Below, piece by piece: positions 7,964-16,042 of a DNA stretch of 30,412 nt. Below the pieces are notes generated by a model. That model saw only the letters and a program-made list of their open reading frames with translations. It was not told the origin of the DNA and made no database searches. Source of the stretch: Brumimicrobium sp965659845 (GTDB lineage Bacteria > Bacteroidota > Bacteroidia > Flavobacteriales_D > Crocinitomicaceae); assembly GCA_965659845.1 (NCBI GenBank), contig CBFHXS010000019.1, forward strand, positions 1-30,412. The letters run 5' to 3'. The position numbers were made by a program, and so were the translations under genes. Position 1 is the stretch's first letter. The number at the start of each line of letters is the position of its first letter.

Positions 7964-8605
7964 ATGGAGTTTTTAGAAGAAGCACTTGAAGAATACGTTA
8001 ATATGCATACCTCACCAGAATCAGAGGTTTTGAACGATTTGAATCGTCAAACACATATCAATGTATTACAACCGCGCATGCTTTCTGGACACTTGCAGGG
8101 ACGTGCATTGAGCATGTTGAGTAAAATGATTCAACCTAAAAGAATTCTCGAGGTTGGAACATACACTGGATATGCTGCAATCTGCATGGCTGAAGGACTT
8201 AGAGAGAATGGTGAATTAATAACTATAGACATCAATTATGAATTGGAAGATATGGTGAACAATTATATCAAAAAAGCAGGGCTGGAAGATAAAATTAAAA
8301 TGAAAGTTGGGAATGCCTTAGAAATCATCCCGACACTAGAATCGGATTTTGATCTCGTTTTTATAGATGCTGATAAGACAAATTATTCGAATTATTATGA
8401 CTTGTTGATAGATAAAATTCCTCAAGGTTCTTTTATAATAGCTGATAATGTTCTTTGGTCTGGCAAAGTAACGGAACCTGTTAAAGAGAATGATGAAGAT
8501 ACAAAGCAATTACAGATATTCAATAAAAAAATCCAATCAGACGAACGAGTTGAAAATGTACTTTTCCCAATTCGTGATGGTCTGATGATAATAAGAAAAA
8601 AATAA
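7964..8605 (+). CDS. SAM-dependent O-methyltransferase (caffeoyl-CoA/catechol type)
   Basis: The 213-residue cytoplasmic enzyme belongs to the cation-dependent class I O-methyltransferases. The SAM-binding motif I is LEVGTYTGY (62-70), followed by an acidic residue after the next strand (TIDI, Asp89). The expected metal-binding residues are Asp135 in FIDADK and Asp161-Asn162 in ADNVLW. These enzymes transfer a methyl group from S-adenosylmethionine to a hydroxyl group of catechol-like or other small substrates; the substrate here is unknown. Length is typical and no motif is missing. The gene lies 19 nt after rnpB and 4 nt before the threonine aldolase gene, with which it probably shares a transcript. 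Confidence 0.92.
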   Translation: MEFLEEALEEYVNMHTSPESEVLNDLNRQTHINVLQPRMLSGHLQGRALSMLSKMIQPKRILEVGTYTGYAAICMAEGLRENGELITIDINYELEDMVNNYIKKAGLEDKIKMKVGNALEIIPTLESDFDLVFIDADKTNYSNYYDLLIDKIPQGSFIIADNVLWSGKVTEPVKENDEDTKQLQIFNKKIQSDERVENVLFPIRDGLMIIRKK

Positions 8606-8609
8606 TTGT

Positions 8610-9629
8610 ATGCGCATAGATTTCAGATCGGATACAGTAACCAAACCAACTCCTGAAATGAAGGAGTTCATGTTCAATGCTCCAGTAGGTGACGATGTTT
8701 TTGAAGAAGACCCAACGATCAATGAACTAGAAGCGTATACCGCAAACCTTTTCGGTAAAGAAGCTGCACTCTATTGCCCGTCTGGGACTCAAACAAATCA
8801 AATAGCGATTAACGTCCATTGTAAACCTGGAGATGAATTAATCTGTTCAAAAGAGGCACACATTTACAAATATGAAGGAGGAGGAATCGCAAGTAACTCT
8901 GGAACTTCAGTTAAACTTTTAGATGGAGATCGCGGGAGGATTAAGGCTAAAGATGTAAAGGAAGCCATTAACGATCCTGACAATGTTCATTACCCATTGA
9001 CTTCTCTAGTTTGTATAGAAGACACAATGAACAGAGGTGGTGGAGCTATTTATGACATCAATGATATTAAAGAAATTAAATCATTGTGCGATATAGAAGG
9101 ACTTCCATTACATAATGATGGAGCTCGAGTATTTAATGCGTTAATTGAAAATGGTATTGATTACAAAACGTATGCAAGCTATTTTGATTCAATTTCAATA
9201 TGTCTTTCGAAAGGGCTCGGCGCTCCGGTAGGATCTGTTCTTATTGGGTCAAAAACGTTTATCAAGCAAGCGAGAAGAGTTCGTAAAGTTTTTGGAGGTG
9301 GAATGCGTCAAGCAGGGATAATCGCTGCAGGAGGACTTTATGCACTTAAAAATAATGTAGATCGATTGAAAGTAGATCATCAACATGCCCGATTATTGGC
9401 GGAAACGTTAAATAAATGCTCATGGGTACAAGAGGTAATGGATGTTCACACGAATATTGTAATTGCTAAAGTAAATCACGAGAAAACTGTTTCGGAAGCA
9501 ATACATGCAATGGCAGAAAAAGATATTTACGCAATGCCATTCGGTTCTAACACATTTAGAATAGTTACTCATTTGGACAATAGTCCTGAACAAATAAATT
9601 ATGCGCGAAAGGTTATCGAAAATATATAA
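8610..9629 (+). CDS. ltaE: Low-specificity L-threonine aldolase, PLP-dependent
   Basis: The 339-residue enzyme is expected to split L-threonine or L-allo-threonine into glycine and acetaldehyde using pyridoxal phosphate. The family opening DFRSDTVTKPTPEM, the VGDDVFEEDPT loop, His84 in EAHIY (ring stacking), LHNDGAR (Asp170, Arg173) and the PLP-binding Lys201 in LSKGLGAPVGS are all present. Family members usually have LHMDGAR, so Asn169 is a mild variation. It probably forms a tetramer in the cytoplasm. It supplies glycine or degrades threonine (pathway knowledge). It follows the methyltransferase by 4 nt, and its last 29 nt overlap the next lipoprotein gene. Confidence 0.93.
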   Translation: MRIDFRSDTVTKPTPEMKEFMFNAPVGDDVFEEDPTINELEAYTANLFGKEAALYCPSGTQTNQIAINVHCKPGDELICSKEAHIYKYEGGGIASNSGTSVKLLDGDRGRIKAKDVKEAINDPDNVHYPLTSLVCIEDTMNRGGGAIYDINDIKEIKSLCDIEGLPLHNDGARVFNALIENGIDYKTYASYFDSISICLSKGLGAPVGSVLIGSKTFIKQARRVRKVFGGGMRQAGIIAAGGLYALKNNVDRLKVDHQHARLLAETLNKCSWVQEVMDVHTNIVIAKVNHEKTVSEAIHAMAEKDIYAMPFGSNTFRIVTHLDNSPEQINYARKVIENI

Positions 9630-10254
9630 TTTAATTCTTTATATATTCTTCCTTATTTTACCGTTGTATACTATACTTAGCTGCACTCAAGAAGAGAATA
9701 CAGAAACTATAGAAGTCAGCGATATAATACCCGAAGCTACAGGCGATTATAATTATACAGATTCAAGCGAGTCTCAAGAAGTTGAGCTAGACCCTTTAAG
9801 TATTGCATTATTTGATGAATTTGGAAATCGTTTTCAAGACAATCAAGTTGAAGTCTTTGGAGATTCCTGGACATTTATTCCAGATCGTGTTCAAACAGAT
9901 TCTAGTTTTAATAAGGTTTTTGAACTTGATAGCTCTGCGATACAATTAAAGTCATGGTACTTTAGTGATAGTTTGAGAACAATAAATGCATTGTATAATT
10001 GGCTGGATTGTTTTGGGAGTAAATGTCAAGAAGTATCAATTGCTGACTCAATAAATGTTTCTTCGGAAAGTTTCATACTACTTCAAAACAACACTCAGCT
10101 GCATTTTGTGAGAGGTGAAGAAAACCTGAATTTCAACAATTGGAAAAAGTTTTTTGGAAAAATCATCACGGAGAAAAACTCATGGAATTTAATAATCCAA
10201 CAAAGAAACAATGATATTCTAAGTTGGATAATCTCCGAAGAAGCAACGATTTAA
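9601..10254 (+). CDS. Hypothetical lipoprotein overlapping ltaE
   Basis: The 217-residue product starts at an ATG inside the last 29 nt of ltaE in another frame. The early start is supported by a full lipoprotein signal: positively charged MRERLSKIYN, a hydrophobic stretch, and ILSC with Cys28, followed by acidic TQEENTE. The mature part is acidic and Ser-rich. Its later half (FIPDRVQTDSSFNKVFELDS, WNLIIQQRNNDILSWIISEE) shows no family I know. The overlap implies translational coupling to the aldolase, but a functional link between the two is not evident. Probably anchored to a membrane on the periplasmic side or surface. Confidence 0.75.
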   Translation: MRERLSKIYNLILYIFFLILPLYTILSCTQEENTETIEVSDIIPEATGDYNYTDSSESQEVELDPLSIALFDEFGNRFQDNQVEVFGDSWTFIPDRVQTDSSFNKVFELDSSAIQLKSWYFSDSLRTINALYNWLDCFGSKCQEVSIADSINVSSESFILLQNNTQLHFVRGEENLNFNNWKKFFGKIITEKNSWNLIIQQRNNDILSWIISEEATI

Positions 10255-10387
10255 GACTGATATAGAAAGGGTTAACAAACAATTCCTTATCAGAAAACAA
10301 CCTTATTTAGGACTGTTAAAGAAAGCTAAATTTTTATTTTATTATTCGCGCATAATTTTTAAATTTACTGTCAAAACTCTAAAACAG
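10255..10387. other. AT-rich spacer before the lipoprotein-DUF2147 unit
   Basis: The 133-nt gap contains no gene, no stable hairpin with a T run, and only approximate -7 boxes. A weak dyad (ATTAT-TCGCGC-ATAAT, 10341-10356) is the only structure I see. The transcript of the preceding lipoprotein gene has no visible terminator. Confidence 0.5.
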
Positions 10388-10873
10388 ATGAAAAAATTTA
10401 ATCTACTCGGTCTTTTATCACTATTACTAATTGTAGCTTCATGCAGTGAAGGTATCACAAAGAAAGTAACTTCCGAAAGTATTGAAATGTCAGAAGAATA
10501 TGCATTTGCAGGTTCCAATACACTTACTGGAATTTGGAACGTTGATCTAGATGGCATAGATATTGATTCGTTTGATGAAGCGAAAGTAACAGCGATAAAG
10601 ATAGAAATGGTTGAACCTGGAAAGTCAGATATTTTACAAGAGTGCATTATGCAGTTGGCAACTACCGATACTAAAATGCAAAGAATTGGAGTAATCAACC
10701 CTGTTCCTGGAGACAAAGAAAGTTTTGAAATGTCAGTAGCCGATGAACAAGAAGACATTTTGGAGCTACTAAAGCAAAAGGAAATAACATTTGTTGCAGA
10801 TGTAAACCTAGCAGAGGATCCAACTTCAACCTTATCAATTAGAACTGTTATTGAATTCGAATTGAATAAATAA
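10388..10873 (+). CDS. Hypothetical small lipoprotein
   Basis: The 161-residue product begins with a strong lipoprotein signal (MKKFNLLGLLSLLLIVASCS, lipidated Cys19). The mature protein has predicted beta strands and acidic loops (LTGIWNVDLDGIDIDSFDEA, VTAIKIEMVEPGKSD, TLSIRTVIEFELN), which suggests a small lipocalin-like or beta-sandwich fold; no named family is recognised. It begins 133 nt after the previous gene. This spacer is AT-rich with boxes like TAAATTTT (10327) and TAAATTTA (10360) that are one base off the -7 consensus, so a promoter is likely but not certain. It is followed after 25 nt by the DUF2147 gene, and the three genes to 12499 may form an envelope operon. Confidence 0.75.
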   Translation: MKKFNLLGLLSLLLIVASCSEGITKKVTSESIEMSEEYAFAGSNTLTGIWNVDLDGIDIDSFDEAKVTAIKIEMVEPGKSDILQECIMQLATTDTKMQRIGVINPVPGDKESFEMSVADEQEDILELLKQKEITFVADVNLAEDPTSTLSIRTVIEFELNK

Positions 10874-10898
10874 AATTTATTAATTAAATCAAGTTGTT

Positions 10899-11363
10899 AT
10901 GAAAAATGTATTATTGATATTATTAGCAGTAGTTACTACGTGTTTTACGAATGGAACATTTGCTCAGGACGCGAAAGATGGTGATGCTTTAATTGGAATA
11001 TGGGAACCAAGTCATGGAAAAGCAAGAATCAAAATTGATAAAATTGCCGGGAAATATTACGGAAGAATTGTTTGGTTAAAAGAACCAAAAGATCCAGAAA
11101 CTGGAAAACCAAAAGTTGATAAAAACAATCCAGATCCATCTATGCACTCAGCTCCATTGAGAGGTTACAGAATGTTAAAGGACTTTGAATACCAAGGAGA
11201 TGGTGAATGGACTGAGGGAACAATTTACGACCCAGAAAACGGAAGTACATATAGTTGTGTAATCACACTTAAAGATGAAAACACACTTGATATTCGTGGA
11301 TACATTGGTATCAAAACATTTGGTCGTACAGATATTTGGAAACGATTAAAAATTAAAAGATAG
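10899..11363 (+). CDS. DUF2147 family exported protein
   Basis: The 154-residue product has a signal peptide (about residues 1-23, ending TFAQ) and one DUF2147 domain covering nearly all the mature protein. Typical features are the start LIGIWEPSHGKARIKI, YYGRIVWLKEPKDPETGKPK with the family's Gly-Arg-Ile-Val-Trp pattern, and a later GTIYDPENGSTYSC followed by LRIRGY-like LDIRGYIGIKTFG and IWKRL. DUF2147 proteins are small periplasmic beta-barrel (lipocalin-like) proteins whose ligand is unknown. The next gene starts 5 nt downstream, so these two are almost surely co-transcribed. Confidence 0.9.
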   Translation: MKNVLLILLAVVTTCFTNGTFAQDAKDGDALIGIWEPSHGKARIKIDKIAGKYYGRIVWLKEPKDPETGKPKVDKNNPDPSMHSAPLRGYRMLKDFEYQGDGEWTEGTIYDPENGSTYSCVITLKDENTLDIRGYIGIKTFGRTDIWKRLKIKR

Positions 11364-11368
11364 CAAAC

Positions 11369-12499
11369 ATGAAAGGATTACGTCATGTAACTGTTATGTT
11401 CATCTCATTTGTTATCCCCTTGAGCTCGTATTTAAGAGCTCAAGAGGATGATGAGATTGATTGGGACGCCTATGGCGACGTTGAATACGCAGGAGGTGAG
11501 TCAAAGACTTTCGCCAATGCGAAAATTGTAGGTTTAAGTCCTGCCAGATTCATAACTGTAGGTTATGAACAGCAACTATCCCATAGCTACCAATTCACTA
11601 CTATTCAACAGAATGGTTTTCCTTATGAAGAGGATGCTTCAGAGGCTTTTACAAACAACTTATCTGAAGAAGGTCAAATTGAGTATACAGGAGGATTAAG
11701 AATAAATGCCAATATTCCTGTTATCTCAAAAAATTCAATCATTTGGCAGATGGGTGCAAACTACATGCAGTCTGCATATAGATTTGATCCTGAAGGCACC
11801 TCTACTCAAGGTGGATTGCGTCAACAATTAAATGGACGCAGCTTACATACTGCAGGACTATTTACGACAGTTTATAAACCTCTTAATGCAACAAACTTCT
11901 TGCTTTTTCAAGGTCAAGCAGATGTTAGTGGTGATTATAACTTTAGCAATTTAGGAAATCAATTCATCAGATATTCGGCTGCAGCTTTGTTCGGAAGAAG
12001 ACCTCACGATAGACTTCAATGGGCTGTTGGATTGAGCAGAACATATAGAGTTGGAGCACCGAACTATGTCCCTGTTTTACTGTATAATTTCACTTCTGAA
12101 AATCGTAAATGGGGAATCGAGGCTTTACTTCCAGCTCGTGCGCACTTTAGGTATTCATTCAACAAAACAAATTTACTACTTGCAGGTTTTGCACTGGAAG
12201 GAGCTAGTTATAGAATAGATGGATTATCAAACCCTACTCCAGGAGAGATTAGTAGTTTTGAATTGAGACGAGGAGAGATCAAAGCGCGTCTTGAGTACCA
12301 AAGACAACTTATTGGATTTTTCTGGTGGTCAGTACAAGCAGGTGTAAGAATTAATTACTCCTACGATGCTGATTTCCTAGATAATGGAAATGAAACATAT
12401 AGAGTATTTGGAATTGCAGGTGATGACCCTTTCTCTATGAGAGGTACAGTTGGTCCTGCTCCTTACTTTAATGTCTCAATTAGCTTTGTCAGTCCATAA
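11369..12499 (+). CDS. Probable outer-membrane beta-barrel protein
   Basis: The 376-residue product has a signal peptide (about residues 1-25, ending LRAQ) followed by an acidic stretch (EDDEIDWDAYGDVEYAG). The rest is a run of amphipathic strands with Gly and aromatic residues (FITVGYEQQLSHSYQF, SIIWQMGANYMQSAYRF, LLFQGQADVSGDYNF, FFWWSVQAGVRINYSY), ending in FNVSISFVSP. This is the look of an outer-membrane beta-barrel, and it reminds me of the DUF6268 group, which I cannot verify here. It is the last gene of a short operon, 5 nt after the DUF2147 gene, and is closed by a strong terminator. Function is unknown. Confidence 0.75.
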   Translation: MKGLRHVTVMFISFVIPLSSYLRAQEDDEIDWDAYGDVEYAGGESKTFANAKIVGLSPARFITVGYEQQLSHSYQFTTIQQNGFPYEEDASEAFTNNLSEEGQIEYTGGLRINANIPVISKNSIIWQMGANYMQSAYRFDPEGTSTQGGLRQQLNGRSLHTAGLFTTVYKPLNATNFLLFQGQADVSGDYNFSNLGNQFIRYSAAALFGRRPHDRLQWAVGLSRTYRVGAPNYVPVLLYNFTSENRKWGIEALLPARAHFRYSFNKTNLLLAGFALEGASYRIDGLSNPTPGEISSFELRRGEIKARLEYQRQLIGFFWWSVQAGVRINYSYDADFLDNGNETYRVFGIAGDDPFSMRGTVGPAPYFNVSISFVSP

Positions 12500-12531
12500 A
12501 AGTTGGAAAGAAACTGATAAACGAAATACCG

Positions 12532-12562
12532 AAAGGACGAGGATTTACTCGTCCTTTTTTTT
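12532..12562 (+). terminator. Rho-independent terminator
   Basis: AGGACGAG (12534-12541) pairs perfectly with CTCGTCCT (12548-12555) around a six-base loop, with two more A-T pairs outside, and is followed by a run of eight T. It ends the lipoprotein, DUF2147 and beta-barrel unit and insulates the following WD40-caspase gene. Confidence 0.88.
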
Positions 12563-12624
12563 GTTTATCCCAAATCATCTGCTTTGTAATTCGTAACTTT
12601 ACAACACACAACAAACTGAATTCT

Positions 12625-15600
12625 ATGCGTTTGGCTATCAGTCTACTTTTACTACTCACCCTGTCCTTTATCTCGATTAGTCAATCTGTAGAAACAATTG
12701 TACAGAAAGGGCACATACAGCCTATTTCAATCATTGAGTGGCATCCTAGTGGAGATTACTTTGTAACAGGCAGTACAGACCATTCAATTATCCTGTGGGA
12801 CTATCATTCTGGCAAACAGATTAGAACTTTCAATCAACATACTGGCAAAATACTTGATCTCAAATTCTCGGCAGATGGAACTATGCTACTATCATCATCC
12901 CTTGACAATACAGTTACAATAGTAGACTGTAGCAGTGTAGAGTTGATCTTTATGCACACCTATGAAGAGCGCAATGCATACCCGATGTCCGTCGACTTTT
13001 CACCAATTGAAGATTTTGTATTCATAGGAGATAATCGAGATAATTTCACTCAAGTCAATATTAAAGACAAATCTATCATTAAATTAAAGAAAGGTTTTTC
13101 AGCTCGAATTGATAAGCGCAGCTGGTCAGAGGATCAGACCTTCTCATTTGAAATCGAAAATTACAAAGGAGGAAAACTAATCGATAGATTAAAGAAAGAT
13201 ACTACGTTAATCGAATTTGACAAACCAAATCATTACATCTTCAATGGAGAGTTTTTAGCTATCGCTTCTAACAAACTTAAAGCTACCATATTCAATATTA
13301 CAGATGGTTCGATAGTTCGTGAATTTGAGTCTGAGAATAAATGTGATGGATGTAAAATGAAAATCACATTCAGTGAAGATGGTAGTCTATTCGCCACTTT
13401 TGCACGAGATGAAGGACTGAGAGTTTACAAAACTGGAAATTGGAAGTTGCTTTATCATCTCAAGTCAGTTCCTGAAGCAAACAGTATCAAATTTTCTAAG
13501 GACAACCAATGGATTACTGTGAAAGATGATGAAGAGTATACACATATAAATCTTACTAATAATAAGTCTTATAAATCTATAGAAGATGATAAGGATCAAC
13601 CTAAAAGTGGATTACATCCTTCTATTCCTATCCAATTAGTTAGCAATGAACTGTTTGGTATTAAAGCAGTCAATGTGACCAATCGAAAAGTAAAGCAAAC
13701 GTTCAGCGGATTACTTAACGATAAAAAACAACAAGTAGAATCTCTAAATTACTCGTCCTGGTATAGTCAAAATATTATTAATCATTTAAAGCTTCAGCCA
13801 TCTGCTGCGATTAATAAGAATGGAACACTATTAGCACTGGGTAAGGTGGATACCTCTGTGGTTATTCAAGATATGGAAAAGGGCAGTTTTCTACCTCAAT
13901 TCATTCATCACTCCTCTCCTATTTTCTCAATAACATTTCACCCAAAGGAATCACTTATTCTTACTGGTGATGCAGAAGGAAATATGAAGTTATGGGATTA
14001 TGAGAAGCGCAAACTCATCTGGACATTCAGACCTCATGTTCGTTATATTTTCTCTTCTGCCTTCAATGAGAATGGAGATGAATTAATTACTTCAAGCTGG
14101 GAAGGAGTTGTGAAACATTGGAAAACCAAGAATATAAGTATTGAACCTCCTAAATTGATTGATGCCATAGATTTCAAAAACAATACAGGATTCGTCGTAG
14201 ATTTCTCTCCTCGAGATTTGTATTTAGCGATAGGTGATGTAGAAAAAAATATGCGTTTATACGAGTCAGATACAAAGGAATACTTGAATAAATTCCGCGG
14301 CCACTCACGAACCATATCCGATTTTTGCTTTTTCGAAGTTGACGGTCATCAGCATATCGCGACAGTTTCCAGGGACGGTTGGTTAAAAATTTGGGATTTT
14401 AATACGGGAACTTTGCTTGATAAATTTTCAAATGACAACAAAACGGCAATGCTTAGCATCACTCACGTACAAGAAAATAACTTATTGATTGTGGGCAATG
14501 CAAACAGAATGATATATGGTTATAATTATGTAACACGTAAGCAAAAATTAAGTGTCAGCGCTCATTCCTCTGGGGTAAACTGGGTAGAATGGAATACCAA
14601 TCAAAATGAACTGATCAGCAGAAGCACCAACGGAGAGATCCAATTCTGGAAACTATACGAGGATTCAATTGAACTAAAGCATACGTTACATGTCATAGAT
14701 AAAGACGAATGGATCCTTATGTCACCAAATGGATTTTTTGACGGTACAGCTAAAGCTATGCAGTACATTAATTACGTTCAAGGCTTCAAATCTCTCGAAA
14801 TAGACCTATTCTTCGATAAGTATTATACACCTAAGCTGTTCGAACAATTGAATTCTAAACAAGAACAACTTCAAGATAGAGGACTAAATCAAATGATGGA
14901 TGGTGTTCCTTCATTTGAATTAAAGCTGAAATCATTTCAGGATAAATTAGTCACAGTTCTTCCCGATTCAGTGTACAACCACAATTCAAACAAACTGCAA
15001 TTATCAGTAGACTATGCTAACTCGACTTCTGACCTTAAATCAATAGCTATTTTCAACAATAACAAAAGAGCATCAACAATTGATTTTAAGTCAAATCCTG
15101 TATTTAGAGGTGTTGGTAAGACAAAAGAATTTGAAGTAGAACTCGTTCCGGGACAAAATGAACTTAGGCTTGAGTTAATCACAGAAGAAAACCTTCGATC
15201 TCCTTCAAAAAGACTTTCCATAAAATATGACACGCTTTTAGGCAGAAGAGAGTTATTCATTGTTGCACTAGGCATCAATAAATACGAAAACCCTTCATAT
15301 GATCTGAATTATGCTAAAGCCGATGCGCAGTCTTTTGCTCAACAATTATCTGACAACGCTGACCAACTTTTCGAGGATATACATACGCTTTCACTTTATA
15401 ACAAGGAAGTGAATAAGCAAGAAGTAATAAATTCTATTACTGAATTGAAAAAGAAAATGGGGCCAGAGGATATATTTGTGTTTTACTATGCTGGACATGG
15501 GGTAATGATACCAGAGCCCAAAACCAACGAATCGAGTTTCTTTTTAGTAATGAACGATATTACCAATATGTATGGGGAATTCGATGATGTTTCCTCAAAA

Positions 15601-16038
15601 GGCTTATCAGGAAATGAACTATTCGAGATCGCCAAGGACATACCTGCTCAAAAGCAGTTATTCATTATTGACGCTTGTCAATCAGGAGGAGCTTTGAAAT
15701 CAGGAAACTTCAGAGGGGTTGAGCGTGAAAAAGCCATCGCTAAGCTAGCTAGAAGTAGCGGAACATTCTTTATTACTGCTTCTCAGGAGATGGAGTACGC
15801 CAACGAATCGAGCGACCTCAAGCATGGGGTCTTTACATATGCCATACTCGAATTAATGACTTCAAACAATAAGTTAACACAACTATTTAGTTCTGATCAA
15901 ATCATTAGCGCGAGCGAACTAAAGGCTTATGTCGAAAGCAGAGTGCCTGAATTATCAAAGAAATACAAAGGCTCTCCTCAGTACCCAACAGGATATAGTT
16001 TTGGAAATGATTTTCCTATCGTAGAAACGAAACAGTAG
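12625..16038 (+). CDS. Exported WD40 beta-propeller and caspase (peptidase C14) fusion protein
   Basis: The 1137-residue product starts with a signal peptide (about 1-20). WD40-type blades follow, probably as two propellers: about 25-330, with clear blades at both ends (WHPSGDYFVTGSTDHSIILW, FSADGTMLLSSSLDNTVTIV), and about 395-690 (FHPKESLILTGDAEGNMKLW, VSRDGWLKIWDFNTG). A linker with WILMSPNGFFDG and an Ig-like stretch (about 790-870) leads to a caspase-like domain (873-1137). The catalytic dyad is intact: His958 in YYAGHG and Cys1018 in IIDACQSGG. Such orthocaspases usually cut after Arg or Lys (family knowledge). The protease therefore probably acts in the periplasm or outside the cell, with the propellers binding target or regulator. 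No T9SS sorting domain is present. It is monocistronic; the convergent GH18 gene ends 4 nt away. A TAACTTTA box at 12594 resembles a -7 element. Confidence 0.9.
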   Translation: MRLAISLLLLLTLSFISISQSVETIVQKGHIQPISIIEWHPSGDYFVTGSTDHSIILWDYHSGKQIRTFNQHTGKILDLKFSADGTMLLSSSLDNTVTIVDCSSVELIFMHTYEERNAYPMSVDFSPIEDFVFIGDNRDNFTQVNIKDKSIIKLKKGFSARIDKRSWSEDQTFSFEIENYKGGKLIDRLKKDTTLIEFDKPNHYIFNGEFLAIASNKLKATIFNITDGSIVREFESENKCDGCKMKITFSEDGSLFATFARDEGLRVYKTGNWKLLYHLKSVPEANSIKFSKDNQWITVKDDEEYTHINLTNNKSYKSIEDDKDQPKSGLHPSIPIQLVSNELFGIKAVNVTNRKVKQTFSGLLNDKKQQVESLNYSSWYSQNIINHLKLQPSAAINKNGTLLALGKVDTSVVIQDMEKGSFLPQFIHHSSPIFSITFHPKESLILTGDAEGNMKLWDYEKRKLIWTFRPHVRYIFSSAFNENGDELITSSWEGVVKHWKTKNISIEPPKLIDAIDFKNNTGFVVDFSPRDLYLAIGDVEKNMRLYESDTKEYLNKFRGHSRTISDFCFFEVDGHQHIATVSRDGWLKIWDFNTGTLLDKFSNDNKTAMLSITHVQENNLLIVGNANRMIYGYNYVTRKQKLSVSAHSSGVNWVEWNTNQNELISRSTNGEIQFWKLYEDSIELKHTLHVIDKDEWILMSPNGFFDGTAKAMQYINYVQGFKSLEIDLFFDKYYTPKLFEQLNSKQEQLQDRGLNQMMDGVPSFELKLKSFQDKLVTVLPDSVYNHNSNKLQLSVDYANSTSDLKSIAIFNNNKRASTIDFKSNPVFRGVGKTKEFEVELVPGQNELRLELITEENLRSPSKRLSIKYDTLLGRRELFIVALGINKYENPSYDLNYAKADAQSFAQQLSDNADQLFEDIHTLSLYNKEVNKQEVINSITELKKKMGPEDIFVFYYAGHGVMIPEPKTNESSFFLVMNDITNMYGEFDDVSSKGLSGNELFEIAKDIPAQKQLFIIDACQSGGALKSGNFRGVEREKAIAKLARSSGTFFITASQEMEYANESSDLKHGVFTYAILELMTSNNKLTQLFSSDQIISASELKAYVESRVPELSKKYKGSPQYPTGYSFGNDFPIVETKQ

Positions 16039-16042
16039 TCAC

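Noticed and set aside
10342..10758. 138-codon open frame antisense to the lipoprotein gene
   Set aside because: It mirrors a gene with a convincing lipoprotein signal, and has no signal, motif or promoter of its own.
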